Of a stretch of 64,000 nucleotides of DNA, positions 19,007-27,930 are shown piece after piece (the first letter of the stretch is position 1; each line of letters starts with the position of its first letter). Source of the DNA: Kocuria palustris. Its GTDB lineage: Bacteria > Actinomycetota > Actinomycetes > Actinomycetales > Micrococcaceae. The stretch covers positions 1,922,001 through 1,986,000 of the forward strand of contig NZ_JAFBCR010000001.1 of assembly GCF_016907795.1 (NCBI RefSeq), given 5' to 3'. A model generated the notes under the pieces. That model did not search any database, was not told the DNA's origin, and worked only from the letters and a program-made list of their open reading frames with translations. Both the position numbers and the translations under genes were made by a program.

Positions 19007-20242
19007 ATGTCCGCTGAGGGCACCCGACCGTCCGTCGACGCCGAGCTGAAGGCCGGCCAGACCCGGAACCTGATCATCGCGACCCTGGCCTCCGTGATGG
19101 GCTTCTGGGCCTGGACCATCATCGGCCCGCTGTCCTCGCGCTACTCGCAGGCCATGGACCTCACCGCGGGGCAGACCTCGATCCTCGTGGCCATGCCGAT
19201 CCTGGTCGGCTCCGTGGCCCGCGTCCCGGTGGGCGCGCTGACCGACCGCTACGGCGGGCGCGTCATGTTCACCGCGATCCTGGGCGTGACCGCTCCGCTC
19301 GTGCTGCTCACCGCGATCGTGGGGCAGCTGAACAGCTTCGGGCTGCTCGTCTTCGTCTCGTTCTTCCTGGGCATCGCCGGCACGGTCTTCGCGATCGGCA
19401 TCCCGTTCTGCTCGGCCTGGTACGAGGCCCACCGCAAGGGCTTCGCGACCGGCGTGTTCGGCGCGGGCATGGTCGGCACCGCGGTCTCCGCCTTCGTCAC
19501 CCCGCGCATCGTCGCAGGCCTGGGCTACATGGGCGCCCACGTGCTGGTCGCGGTGCTGGTGGCCGCCATGGCCGCGATCAGCTGGATCGCGCTGCGCGAG
19601 TCGCCCACGCGACGCGGACTGGAGCCCACGCCCATGATGCCCAAGCTCAAGGCCGCCTTCGCGCTGAAGGAGACCTGGATGCTGTGCTTCATGTACGCGA
19701 TCGTCTTCGGCGCGTTCGTCGCCTTCTCGAACTACCTGCCGACCTATCTGGGCAACGTCTACGACTACGACCCCACGGCCGCGGGCACCCGCACCGCCGG
19801 ATTCGCCCTGGCCGCGGTGATCGCCCGGCCGATCGGCGGCACCCTGGCCGATCGGATCGGTCCCAAGACCGTGTCGATCGCCTCCTACGTCGGCGCGGCC
19901 GCGCTCGCCGCGATCGTCGCCTTCCAGCCCTCCCACGAGTTCGTCTACGGCCCGCTGTTCCTGGCCATGGCCGTCTTCCTGGGACTGGGCACCGGCGGCG
20001 TGTTCGCCTGGGTGTCGCGGGCCTCGGACTCCCGCACGGTGGGCACCGTCTCCGGCGTGATCGCCGCGGCAGGCGGCCTGGGCGGCTACTTCCCGCCGCT
20101 GGTCATGGGAGCCACCTACAACCCGGAGCACAACTCCTACTTCTTCGGGCTGATGCTGCTGGCCGCGTTCTGCATCCTCGGCCTGCTCGTGGCGCTCGTG
20201 CTGCGCAACGGCGGCAAGGTGGACCAGCGCCAGACGGCCTGA
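19007..20242 (+). CDS. narK: NarK-type nitrate/nitrite transporter (MFS)
   Basis: A 411-residue transporter with about twelve membrane helices that brings nitrate in and/or exports nitrite. Recognisable elements are the N-terminal [20 protein letters not shown], the MFS loop [10 protein letters not shown], and the nitrate-signature-like glycine-rich stretches [18 protein letters not shown] and [12 protein letters not shown]. It has one 12-helix domain, not the fused NarK1-NarK2 form. AGGAG precedes ATG 19007. Its position directly after narI says it serves the reductase. A weak GC-rich hairpin (CGGCCCG at 20264-20270 with CGGGCCG at 20290-20296) after the gene may reduce read-through. Confidence 0.92.
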   Translation: MSAEGTRPSVDAELKAGQTRNLIIATLASVMGFWAWTIIGPLSSRYSQAMDLTAGQTSILVAMPILVGSVARVPVGALTDRYGGRVMFTAILGVTAPLVLLTAIVGQLNSFGLLVFVSFFLGIAGTVFAIGIPFCSAWYEAHRKGFATGVFGAGMVGTAVSAFVTPRIVAGLGYMGAHVLVAVLVAAMAAISWIALRESPTRRGLEPTPMMPKLKAAFALKETWMLCFMYAIVFGAFVAFSNYLPTYLGNVYDYDPTAAGTRTAGFALAAVIARPIGGTLADRIGPKTVSIASYVGAAALAAIVAFQPSHEFVYGPLFLAMAVFLGLGTGGVFAWVSRASDSRTVGTVSGVIAAAGGLGGYFPPLVMGATYNPEHNSYFFGLMLLAAFCILGLLVALVLRNGGKVDQRQTA

Positions 20243-20335
20243 GCCCGCACAGCGCCTCGCGCTCGGCCCGTCTCTGCCCGCCGCAGGGGCGGGCCGTCCG
20301 TCGGGCCCACAGGCTGTCCCGTCGTGCGGTCCCCG

Positions 20336-20341
20336 TACGGT
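20336..20341 (+). promoter_or_regulatory. Possible -10 box (TACGGT) for the moa genes
   Basis: TACGGT is a TANNNT hexamer 94 bases before the moaC start, which would allow transcription of moaC-moaBE-moeZ apart from narK. No convincing -35 is seen. Confidence 0.3.
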
Positions 20342-20429
20342 GGACGGCACGACGACTCCGCCGGGCGCGCCCTGCGTCTCGCGGCGTCCGGCCGGCAGCA
20401 CCCAGCTCGCAGCACCTCAGGAGGAGCCC

Positions 20430-20927
20430 ATGTCCGAGACCCCGAGCAGCGGTCTGAGCCACGTCCGGGCGGACGGCTCGGCCCACATGGTCGACGTCTC
20501 CGCCAAGGCCGAGACCTCCCGGGAGGCCACCGCGGAGGCGGTGCTGAGCACTCGACCGGATGTGATCGAGAGGATCTTCGCGGCCGAGCTGCCCAAGGGC
20601 GATGCCCTGCCGACGGCGCGGATCGCCGGGATCATGGCTTCCAAGCGCACCCCGGACCTCATCCCGCTGTGCCACCCGCTGCCGCTCGCCAAGGCCTCGG
20701 TGGACTTCGAACGCCGGACGGAGTCCGTGCGCCTGCTGGCCACCGTGCGCACCCGCGGGGCCACCGGCGTCGAGATGGAGGCGCTGACGGCGGTCTCCGT
20801 GGCGGCGCTGACGCTCTACGACATGATCAAGGCCGTGGACAAGCACGCCGAGATCGGCGGGATCAGGGTCCTGGCCAAGTCGGGCGGGAAGTCCGGCGAC
20901 TGGACCAGAGAGGACGCGCAGCCATGA
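20430..20927 (+). CDS. moaC: Cyclic pyranopterin monophosphate synthase
   Basis: A 165-residue enzyme of molybdenum-cofactor synthesis that closes the pyranopterin ring after the MoaA step. Family motifs are the N-terminal [46 protein letters not shown] (active-site loop), [20 protein letters not shown] (the conserved Lys follows in IKAVDK) and KSGGKSG. The start is ATG 20430 behind AGGAGGAG. The stop overlaps the next gene as ATGA. moaA is not nearby. Confidence 0.95.
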   Translation: MSETPSSGLSHVRADGSAHMVDVSAKAETSREATAEAVLSTRPDVIERIFAAELPKGDALPTARIAGIMASKRTPDLIPLCHPLPLAKASVDFERRTESVRLLATVRTRGATGVEMEALTAVSVAALTLYDMIKAVDKHAEIGGIRVLAKSGGKSGDWTREDAQP

Positions 20928-22123
20928 GCACCGAGCCGATGAGCACCGAGCCGATGAGCACCGAATCGGAGGGCGCCCGCGCCTGGGGCGAGCGGGATCC
21001 GCAGCTGCCCCCGCGGCGCGCTGTGCTGGTCGTGGCCTCGACCCGCGCCGCTGCGGGCACCTACCAGGACACCGCTGGGCCTGCAGGAGTGACGGCGCTG
21101 CGACGGGCCGGGATCGAGTGCCCGGAGCCCGTGGTGGTGGCGGACGGCGAGCCTCTGCGCCGGGAGCTGCACCGGCTGCTGCGCGAGCTGCCGCAGGCCG
21201 AGCGTCCGGACCTGGTCGTGACCTCCGGCGGCACCGGGATGATGGCCGATGACCGCACGCCGGAGATCACCGCCGAGCTGCTCGACCTGCAGCTTCCCGG
21301 GCTCGTCCACGCGCTGTGGGCCGAGGGCCTGCAGCACGTGCGCACCGCCGTGCTCTCGCGCGGACTGGCCGGGATCAGCGGGCGCACGCTCGTGGTCAAT
21401 CTGCCGGGCTCCCGCGGCGGGGTGAAGGACGGCATGGCCGTGATCATCCCGCTGCTCGAGCACATCCTGCACCAGCTCGAGGGCGACCGGGACGCGGGGC
21501 ACACGAGCCCCGAGGCCCCCCGCACGGAAGCGGCACCCTCAGCGGCCTCCGCTGACGGCGCGCCTGCCGCACCCGTCGAGGAGGCCGTCGCCCCGGTGCC
21601 GCCAGCCGAGCACGGCGCCTCCGCCGCCGACAAGCCCCCGGCTCCGCCCGCCGACGGATACCAGCCCTCCGGCCAGCAGGGCGATCACCCGGCCGACCTG
21701 GCCCCGTCCACGGTCGTGGACACCTGGATCACGGATCAGCCGCTGGATCCGGTGGGCCTGCGGGCCATGGCCTCTGCCTCCGCGGCGGGCGCCGTCGTCG
21801 GGTTCAGCGGCATCGTGCGCGATCACGACGGCGGCCGCGGCGTCGCCTCCCTGGACTACACCGCGCATCCGCAGGCCGCCGAAGCGCTGCGCGCCGCCTG
21901 CCAGGAGATCGCCGACGCCCACCCGGGCCTGCGGATGGCGGCGGCCCACCGGATCGGGCATCTGAGGGTGGGGGACTCGGCCATGGAGGTCGCCGTGGGG
22001 GCCTCTCACCGCAAGATCGCCTTCCAGGCCTGCGACGAGCTCGTGGACTGCATCAAGGCCCGCGTGCCCATCTGGAAGGAGCAGCACCTGGACGATGGAG
22101 GCAGGCAGTGGGTGAACCTTTGA
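20924..22123 (+). CDS. Fused MoaB/MogA-MoaE molybdopterin protein
   Basis: A 399-residue two-domain protein. Residues 25-190 are a MoaB/MogA-type molybdopterin adenylyltransferase domain ([35 protein letters not shown]). A linker rich in Pro, Ala and Glu (about 190-270) leads to a MoaE domain ([56 protein letters not shown]), the large subunit of MPT synthase. The two activities are consecutive-but-one steps of the same pathway. The extreme N-terminus has three copies of MSTEP, encoded by a 15-base tandem repeat, so the true start may be any of the three ATGs (20924, 20939 or 20954). It overlaps moaC by ATGA. A MoaD partner is not in the window. Confidence 0.9.
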   Translation: MSTEPMSTEPMSTESEGARAWGERDPQLPPRRAVLVVASTRAAAGTYQDTAGPAGVTALRRAGIECPEPVVVADGEPLRRELHRLLRELPQAERPDLVVTSGGTGMMADDRTPEITAELLDLQLPGLVHALWAEGLQHVRTAVLSRGLAGISGRTLVVNLPGSRGGVKDGMAVIIPLLEHILHQLEGDRDAGHTSPEAPRTEAAPSAASADGAPAAPVEEAVAPVPPAEHGASAADKPPAPPADGYQPSGQQGDHPADLAPSTVVDTWITDQPLDPVGLRAMASASAAGAVVGFSGIVRDHDGGRGVASLDYTAHPQAAEALRAACQEIADAHPGLRMAAAHRIGHLRVGDSAMEVAVGASHRKIAFQACDELVDCIKARVPIWKEQHLDDGGRQWVNL

Positions 22124-23430
22124 GCGCCGCCGGCCTGCCGCCGCTGGTCGAGCCCGGCCCTCAGCTGAGTCCGGAGCAGCTGCGCCGCTACGCGCGCAAC
22201 CTGCGCGTCCCGCAGATCGGCGAGCTCGGCCAGCGCCGCCTGCGCGCGGCCACGGTGCTGTGCGTAGGCGCCGGGGCGCTCGGCTCCCCGGCGCTGCTCT
22301 ACCTCGCCGCCGCGGGGGTCGGGACCCTGGCGATCGTCGACGACGACGACGTGGAGCTGTCCAACCTCCAGCGCCAGGTCATCCACGGCTCCGAGGCGGT
22401 GGGGCGGGCCAAGACGGCATCTGCCGCCGCGCGGATCCGGGAGCTGAATCCGGACGTGCAGGTCGTCGAGCACCGGCGGCGCCTGGACGCCGGAAGCGCC
22501 CTGGAGCTCGTGTCCGGGTGCGATCTGGTGCTCGACGGCTCGGACAACTTCGCCACCCGCTACCTCGTCTCCGATGCCTGCGAGATCACCGGGATCCCCC
22601 ATGTGTGGGCCTCGATCCTGCGGTTCGACGGCCAGGCCTCGGTGTTCTGGGCGCAGCACGGGCCCACCTACCGCGATCTGCACCCCGTGCCGCCGCAGCC
22701 CGGCTCGGTGCCCAGCTGCGCCGAGGCCGGAGTGCTCGGAGCGCTGCCGGGGATGCTCGGCTCCACCCTGGCCATGGAGGCCATGAAGCTGATCATGGGC
22801 ACCGGCGTCACGCTGCTGGGGAGGCTGTCGATCTGCGACGCCCTCGACGGCAGCTGGACCCAGATCCCCCTGCGGCGAGCCGCCGGAGCCGCGGCCGTCA
22901 CGCACATGTCGCCCTTCGCGGACCCGGCCCGCGACGGCTATCCGGGGGCCGAGGACTCCGAGCGGCTCCTCGCCGGAGCCACCGGGACCAGCGGGGGCGG
23001 CGCCAGCTGCGTCGCGAGCGAGCCGGGGCCTCCGTCGTCGGACCCGATGGCCTCGGATCCGGAGCTGGTGACCCCCGAGCAGCTGTCCGACCTGCTGGCC
23101 GAACGGGCGGCGGGGCGCGCGTCGTTCGAGCTGATCGACGTGCGCGAGCCCTGGGAGCACCGGCTCGAGCGGATCGACGGCGCGCAGCTCATCCCGCTGG
23201 GAGAGCTCCTCGGGCAACCCGATGCGCCGGAGATCGCCGACGGCGCGGCTGGCCAGCTGGACGGCCCGGATGACGTCATCCTCCTCTGCCAGGCCGGAGT
23301 GCGCTCAGCCCAGGCCCTCAACCGATTGCGCGAGGCGGATATCGTGGCCGGACGGACGCGGCGCGTCCGGCACCTGGCCGGAGGCATGTCGTCATGGAGC
23401 GGGGCGGGCCTGCCCACGACAGGAGACTGA
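22108..23430 (+). CDS. moeZ: Molybdopterin-synthase adenylyltransferase/sulfurtransferase, MoeZ type
   Basis: A 440-residue E1-like protein that adenylates and thiolates the C-terminus of sulfur carriers such as MoaD. The ThiF/MoeB domain has GAGALGSPALLYLAAAGVG (ATP loop), LSNLQRQVIH, DGSDNFATRYL and the Cys of PSCAEAGVLG. The C-terminal rhodanese domain has ELIDVREPWEHRLERI and the persulfide loop LCQAGVRSAQAL, then HLAGGMSSWS. The CxxC zinc pairs of E. coli MoeB are not obvious. The start is taken as GTG 22108, seven bases after GGAGG and 16 bases inside the preceding gene; TTG 22120 is the alternative. MoeZ of mycobacteria also serves cysteine and thioamide pathways. Confidence 0.9.
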   Translation: MGEPLSAAGLPPLVEPGPQLSPEQLRRYARNLRVPQIGELGQRRLRAATVLCVGAGALGSPALLYLAAAGVGTLAIVDDDDVELSNLQRQVIHGSEAVGRAKTASAAARIRELNPDVQVVEHRRRLDAGSALELVSGCDLVLDGSDNFATRYLVSDACEITGIPHVWASILRFDGQASVFWAQHGPTYRDLHPVPPQPGSVPSCAEAGVLGALPGMLGSTLAMEAMKLIMGTGVTLLGRLSICDALDGSWTQIPLRRAAGAAAVTHMSPFADPARDGYPGAEDSERLLAGATGTSGGGASCVASEPGPPSSDPMASDPELVTPEQLSDLLAERAAGRASFELIDVREPWEHRLERIDGAQLIPLGELLGQPDAPEIADGAAGQLDGPDDVILLCQAGVRSAQALNRLREADIVAGRTRRVRHLAGGMSSWSGAGLPTTGD

Positions 23431-23432
23431 GC

Positions 23433-23600
23433 ATGGAATCGACCCCTGAAGACGACGATCACCCGTCGAGCGCCGAGCACGGCCTCACCGCCTCCCAGGA
23501 CGCCCACGGACTGGTGCGCCCGGACCGGTGGGGGACGGTGCTCGGGGCTGCGGGGTCGCTGGCCCTGGCCGTGGTGCTGCGCGGCCTGCGTCGGCGCTGA
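23433..23600 (+). CDS. Small hypothetical membrane-anchored protein
   Basis: A 55-residue protein with an acidic N-terminal half (ESTPEDDDHPSSAEHG), one hydrophobic segment (GTVLGAAGSLALAVVL) and a basic end (RGLRRR), as expected of a single-pass protein with its C-terminus in the cytoplasm. ATG 23433 follows AGGAG with a spacing of seven and lies only two bases after the moeZ stop, so it is probably co-transcribed. No family recognised. Confidence 0.55.
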   Translation: MESTPEDDDHPSSAEHGLTASQDAHGLVRPDRWGTVLGAAGSLALAVVLRGLRRR

Positions 23601-23683
23601 GACTGCCGTCGAAGTCCTTGGTGCCTGAGGGCTACCCTGGTCCGGTCCCGCCCGGGGCCGCACCCACCGTCCAGGAGGTCCGG

Positions 23684-25045
23684 TTGTCTTCCTCTGCCCG
23701 CTCCAGCTCCGCCGCCGCGCAGGCCGCAGATCGCGCAGCGCCCGCGCCTCGCTCGGGCGACGGCCCCGCGTGGGGCAGGGCCCTCGCCTGGATCGCCCTG
23801 GTCGCCGTGCTGGCCTGGGCCGTCAAGCTCGTGATCGAGGGGTCTCTGGACCTCATGGTCTACAACATGGGTGCGCAGTGGGTCGCCCACCCCGCGACCC
23901 GGGCGCAGCCGCTGTACGACCTCGAGTTCCCCGTCCCGTGGGGCGGCCCGGACACGCTGCCGTTCACCTACCCGCCGTTCGCCGCCCTGCTGTTCGGGCT
24001 GCTGGCCTGGATCCCGTTCGACCTCACGCGCTTCCTGCTGCTGGCTCTGGACATCATCGGTGCCGTCGTGCTGGGCCGCGGCCTGCTGGCCGTCGCCGAG
24101 CGGCGCGGCCGTCCGCTGCCGTGGACGCGGGCGCTGGGCTCGTCGGCGTCGCTGGCCCTGATCACCGCGCTGATCCTGTTCTGCGGCCCCTGGATCCGCA
24201 CGATCTCGCTGGGGCAGGTCAACATCCTGCTCTTCGCGCTGATCTTCCTGGATCTGGTGCGCCGCACCGACGGCACCGGCTCGCGGCTCGAGAACGCCGT
24301 GGCCTTCATCCCGCGCGGCGTGCTGATCGGCATCGCCGCCGGCATCAAGCTGACCCCGCTGGCCTTCGGCCTCATCTTCCTCATGGGGAAGAACTTCAAG
24401 GCGATCCTGGCCATGGGCGTCACGTTCGCCGCGACCGTCGGGCTGGGCTTCCTGGTCCTGTACCAGGACTCGATCCAGTTCTGGACCGACGCCGTCTCGT
24501 CGTCCGACCGCGTGGGCTCGATCAAGTACATCGACAACACCGCCCTGACCGGCGTGCTGATCAAGACCGGCGTCCAGGCCGATGCGGTGGACCCGATCCG
24601 CTACGTGCTGGTGCTGATCATGCTGATCGCGGTGGCCGTGGCGCTGCCACTGCTGCTGCGCCGCGGGATGACGCTGTCGGCGATCTCCATGAACGCGCTG
24701 GTCATGCTGTTCATGTCGCCGATCTCCTGGTCGCACCACCAGGTCTACTACCCGGTGATCGCAGTAGCGCTGTTCACCGAGGCCTTCCCGCACGTTCTGC
24801 GCGGGGGCTTCCGGCTGCCAGCGCAGATCATGGCGTGGATCTGGCTCGTGGGCGCCTACATCGGGCCCATGCGCGGGCTGTGGATCGTGGACCTGTTCGG
24901 CGTGCACCTGCATGCCGCGGAGACGATCTGGGTCATCCCCTACCTGGTGCTCTTCGTCCTGCTGCTGACCTGGTCCGCGGCCGTCGTCGTCGCTGCCCGA
25001 CGCGATCGCCGCGCGGGGTCCGGCACCCCGGCCCCCGCTGCCTGA
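23684..25045 (+). CDS. GT87-like membrane mannosyltransferase
   Basis: A 453-residue integral membrane protein with about ten helices. It resembles the actinobacterial GT87 (DUF2029) alpha-1,2-mannosyltransferases that extend lipomannan and lipoarabinomannan outside the membrane using polyprenyl-phosphate mannose. The acidic residue after the first helix (EGSLDLMVYNMGAQW), the following LPFTYPPFAALLFGLLAW, LGQVNILLFALIFLDLVRR and GIAAGIKLTPLAFGLIFL are characteristic, and PISWSHHQVYYPV holds conserved histidines. The start is TTG 23684, five bases after AGGAGG; a TACCCT -10 lies at 23633-23638. Donor and acceptor are inferred from the family. Confidence 0.75.
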   Translation: MSSSARSSSAAAQAADRAAPAPRSGDGPAWGRALAWIALVAVLAWAVKLVIEGSLDLMVYNMGAQWVAHPATRAQPLYDLEFPVPWGGPDTLPFTYPPFAALLFGLLAWIPFDLTRFLLLALDIIGAVVLGRGLLAVAERRGRPLPWTRALGSSASLALITALILFCGPWIRTISLGQVNILLFALIFLDLVRRTDGTGSRLENAVAFIPRGVLIGIAAGIKLTPLAFGLIFLMGKNFKAILAMGVTFAATVGLGFLVLYQDSIQFWTDAVSSSDRVGSIKYIDNTALTGVLIKTGVQADAVDPIRYVLVLIMLIAVAVALPLLLRRGMTLSAISMNALVMLFMSPISWSHHQVYYPVIAVALFTEAFPHVLRGGFRLPAQIMAWIWLVGAYIGPMRGLWIVDLFGVHLHAAETIWVIPYLVLFVLLLTWSAAVVVAARRDRRAGSGTPAPAA

Positions 25046-25124
25046 CCCGTCGCCCCGACGCACCGACGCCCGCCGCCTGCCTCGACGCCTCCGCCTCGAG
25101 AGGCCGACTCCGGCCCTCCCCGCC

Positions 25125-25184
25125 GTCGACGGGCCGATCCCTCACCGTTTCGCGGCTGAACCGGTGAGGGATCGGCCCGTCGAC
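25125..25184. terminator. Perfect 23-bp hairpin with a 14-nt loop between convergent genes
   Basis: The arms 25125-25147 and 25162-25184 are exactly complementary (GTCGACGGGCCGATCC...). The loop TTTCGCGGCTGAAC resembles the loop of the hairpin at 51159. A further copy of the arm core, GGCTGGCCGATTCCCC on the minus strand, lies at 25193-25210. It is placed between the mannosyltransferase (plus) and ptsH (minus), where a two-way terminator would be useful. No T-tract is present. Confidence 0.65.
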
Positions 25185-25231
25185 TGAGATGGGGTGGGGA
25201 ATCGGCCAGCCGCGGGGAGGGCGGAGACACG

Positions 25232-25269
25232 ACGGGACCCCCGCGGCCAGGCGGCTGCGGGGGTCCCGT
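25232..25269 (-). terminator. GC-rich hairpin downstream of ptsH
   Basis: ACGGGACCCCCGC (25232-25244) pairs with GCGGGGGTCCCGT (25257-25269) across a 12-base loop, and pairing continues outward with a bulge (CACG/CTGTG). It lies 34 bases after the ptsH stop on the minus strand. Confidence 0.55.
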
Positions 25270-25302
25270 GCTGTGCGCTCCCGGCCTCCGGGAGGAGGCG
25301 GA

Positions 25303-25572
25303 TCAGCTGGCGTCGAGATCCTGCTCGATGAGCCCGGCGATCTTCTCGACGGCCTCGGCGTTGTCCGAGGAGACCTCGACCTCGGTGCCCTTCTCGGCAC
25401 CCAGGGCCATGATCAGCAACGACGACGACGCGTCCGCCGGCTCCTCGTCCGGGTCGTTGACGAGACCGATCAGGATCTCGTCGTCGTACTCCCCGGCGGC
25501 CTCGGAGATGATGGCTGCGGGACGGGCGTGCAGTCCGACGGCCGAGCCGACGATGACCTTCTTGCTGGGCAT
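25303..25572 (-). CDS. ptsH: Phosphocarrier protein HPr
   Basis: An 89-residue cytoplasmic phosphocarrier that takes phosphate from enzyme I (ptsI at 29882) and hands it to EIIA domains such as that of FruA. The active His15 is in AVGLHARPAA. The region that holds regulatory Ser46 in Firmicutes reads DASSSLLIM here; an HPr kinase is not expected in this phylum. The start is at 25572 behind AGGAGG. It lies 60 bases downstream of fruA on the same strand, so it is likely transcribed with the fruR-fruK-fruA genes. Confidence 0.95.
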   Translation of the reverse strand: MPSKKVIVGSAVGLHARPAAIISEAAGEYDDEILIGLVNDPDEEPADASSSLLIMALGAEKGTEVEVSSDNAEAVEKIAGLIEQDLDAS

Positions 25573-25632
25573 GCTTCCTCCTGACGGGTGCTTCATCGCA
25601 CCGCTGCTAGTGGCGTCTTCAGCCTATGCGGT

Positions 25633-27807
25633 TCAGGCCGCGGCTGTCTGCGCCGTGGGCGCATCTGCGGACTCGGCGTCGCGCTGGGCGCGGGCCATCA
25701 GCGCGCGCTGGCGCTGGCTCTTCAGCACCGTGACGATCACCGCGGAGACCACCACACCGGCGACCAGCGCGATCAGGAAGCCTACCGGGTTGCCGATCGT
25801 GCCGATGACGAAGATGCCGCCGTGCGGGGCGTTCTGCGTGACGTTCAGCGCCGCGATGAGTCCGCCGGTCACGGCACCGCCCGCCATCATCGACGGAATG
25901 ACGCGCAGCGGGTCGGCCGCGGCGAACGGGATGGCGCCCTCGGAGATGAAGGCCGCGCCGAGCAGCCACGCGGAGCGGCCGTTCTCGCGCTCGGCCTCGC
26001 TGTAGAGCTTGCCGCGCACCGTGGTGGACAGGGCCAGCGCCAGCGGCGGCACCATGCCGGAGGCCATGACAGCGGCCATGATCATCTGGTTCGCCTCGCC
26101 GCCGGCGGACAGGCCCGCGGTGCCGAAGAGGTAGGCGGCCTTGTTGACCGGCCCGCCGAGGTCGAAGCACATCATCAGGCCGATGATCACGCCGAGCAGC
26201 ACCGCGGAGGAGCCGGACATCGACGACAGCCCGTTCTGCAGGGCCGTCATGAGCGCGGCCAGCGGGGCGCCGAGCAGCAGGTACATCAGCAGGCCCACGA
26301 TCAGCGTGGTGACCAGCGGGATGATGACCACGGGCATGAGCCCGGCCAGCCAGCGCGGCACCTTGATCGAGGCGATCCACATGGCGATCAGACCGGCGAT
26401 CAGGCCGGTGACCAGGCCGCCGATGAAGCCGGCGTTCAGGGCCACGGCGATCGCGCCGCCCACGAAGCCCGGGGCGATGCCGGGGCGACCGGCCAGGGCG
26501 TAGGCGATGTAGCCCGACAGCGCCGGGACCAGGAACGTCATGGCCAGACCGCCGACGACGCTGAGCACGGCCGCCAGATAGAGCAGCAGACCGTCGCCGC
26601 GGATGGCGGCGTCCGAGTAGTCGGCTGCGCTAGGCAGATTGGCGAGACTGCTGTTCGCGACGATGTCGGCGGACACGTTGGCGATGCCGGCGTCGCCCAT
26701 GAGGAAGCTGATCGCGACCAGCAGACCGCCCGCGGAGACGAACGGGATCATGTAGGACACGCCGGTCATCAGCGCCTGCTGGATGCGCCTCGGCCAGCTC
26801 GTGCCGCCCTGGCCCGCGCCAGCGGACTCGCCGCCCGAGCCGCCGCCGCCGGCGATCCGGTGCCCATTGGGGTCATCGGCCGCGGCCAGCGCCTTGGTGA
26901 TCAGGCCCTCGGGATCCGAGACGCCCACGTTCACGCCGGCCTCCACGCCCGGCTTGCCGGCGAAGCGCTCGCGGTCGCGCACGCCCACGCCCACGGCGAA
27001 GACGACGGCATCCGCCGCATCGATCTGCTCCTGCGTCAGCGGCGTGCCGCCGGAGGAGCCCTGGGTCTCCACGACGAGCTCGTGGCCCATCTCCGCGGCC
27101 TTCTGCTCGAGCGCCTCGGCCGCCATGTAGGTGTGCGCGATGCCCGTGGGGCACGACGTCACGGCCACGAGGTGGCGCTTGGCGGGGGCCGCTCGGGCCC
27201 CGTCGTCGGCCGCTGCCGCGCCCGCCGCACCTGCTCCGGCTGCGGCGCCCGCTGCGGCGCCCCCGTACTGGGCATCGGAGGACCCGGTGGCGGTGCTGCC
27301 GCTCGGTGCCGGAGCGGCCTCGAGCTGATCCGTGGCCGGCTTGGGCTTGGGGGCCAGGACCTCCTCGACGATCGCCACGACCTCCTCGGCTGACTGGGCC
27401 TCCCGCAGGGAGGCTAGGAAGGTCTTGCGGGCCATGGCCCGAGCCAGCTTGGACAGCAGCTTCAGGTGCGCCTGGCCCTCGCCGTCGGCGGCGGCGATCA
27501 GGAAGATCAGATCGGCCGGGCCGTCCTTGGCGCCGAAGTCCACGGGCTTGGGCAGGCGGGCGAAGGCCAGCGACGTGGTCTGCACGTGCGCCGAGCGGCA
27601 GTGCGGGATGCCGATGCCGCCGGGCTGGCCGGTCGCGGATTGCTGCTCGCGAGCCAGGGCGTCGCCGGCCAGGCCCTTGGCGGAGTCCGCCCGGCCCGTG
27701 GCGGCGACGATCCCGGCCAGCTTGGTGATGACCTTGGTCTTCTCGGAGCCGAGATCCTGGTCGAGCGAGACCAGGTCAGCTGTGATCAGCGGTGCGTTCT
27801 CTGACAT
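25633..27807 (-). CDS. fruA: PTS fructose transporter, EIIABC
   Basis: A 724-residue permease that imports fructose as fructose-1-phosphate. Domains in order are EIIA (residues about 1-150; active His in GGIGIPHCRSAHV), an Ala/Pro-rich linker, EIIB (about 205-305; phospho-Cys in VTSCPTGIAHTYMAAEALE) and EIIC (about 340-700; some ten helices, with the motif GAAFISEGAIPFAAADP). The ATG at 27807 follows AAGGACAGG. It sits between fruK and ptsH. The longer in-frame N-terminal extension was rejected because it lacks a ribosome site and family similarity. Confidence 0.95.
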   Translation of the reverse strand: MSENAPLITADLVSLDQDLGSEKTKVITKLAGIVAATGRADSAKGLAGDALAREQQSATGQPGGIGIPHCRSAHVQTTSLAFARLPKPVDFGAKDGPADLIFLIAAADGEGQAHLKLLSKLARAMARKTFLASLREAQSAEEVVAIVEEVLAPKPKPATDQLEAAPAPSGSTATGSSDAQYGGAAAGAAAGAGAAGAAAADDGARAAPAKRHLVAVTSCPTGIAHTYMAAEALEQKAAEMGHELVVETQGSSGGTPLTQEQIDAADAVVFAVGVGVRDRERFAGKPGVEAGVNVGVSDPEGLITKALAAADDPNGHRIAGGGGSGGESAGAGQGGTSWPRRIQQALMTGVSYMIPFVSAGGLLVAISFLMGDAGIANVSADIVANSSLANLPSAADYSDAAIRGDGLLLYLAAVLSVVGGLAMTFLVPALSGYIAYALAGRPGIAPGFVGGAIAVALNAGFIGGLVTGLIAGLIAMWIASIKVPRWLAGLMPVVIIPLVTTLIVGLLMYLLLGAPLAALMTALQNGLSSMSGSSAVLLGVIIGLMMCFDLGGPVNKAAYLFGTAGLSAGGEANQMIMAAVMASGMVPPLALALSTTVRGKLYSEAERENGRSAWLLGAAFISEGAIPFAAADPLRVIPSMMAGGAVTGGLIAALNVTQNAPHGGIFVIGTIGNPVGFLIALVAGVVVSAVIVTVLKSQRQRALMARAQRDAESADAPTAQTAAA

Positions 27808-27887
27808 GTCCTGTCCTTCGATGCGGCGGCCGGCGGCCGCTCGGTGGTGCTCGCCTCCGGGGGAGTCCCGGTGGCGACCGCGGGGAG

Positions 27888-27910
27888 CCTGCATCCGCTG
27901 CGGATGCAGG
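27888..27910 (-). promoter_or_regulatory. Hairpin in the fruK-fruA intercistronic gap
   Basis: CCTGCATCCG (27888-27897) and CGGATGCAGG (27901-27910) pair perfectly around CTG. It lies in the 123-base space between fruK and fruA, inside the operon, so it may protect the upstream mRNA end or partly stop transcription, giving different levels of kinase and transporter. Confidence 0.4.
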
Positions 27911-27930
27911 GGGAGATCTGGTGGGGCCGC

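Noticed and set aside
17357-20242. 961-codon plus-strand open frame ending as narK
   Set aside because: Only the last 411 codons are coding (narK, ATG 19007 with AGGAG); the upstream part is the wrong frame of narJ and narI.
20243-20429. Molybdenum-cofactor riboswitch upstream of moaC
   Set aside because: The gap is short and GC-rich and has only a weak hairpin and a TANNNT box; the known Moco RNA structure is not recognisable.
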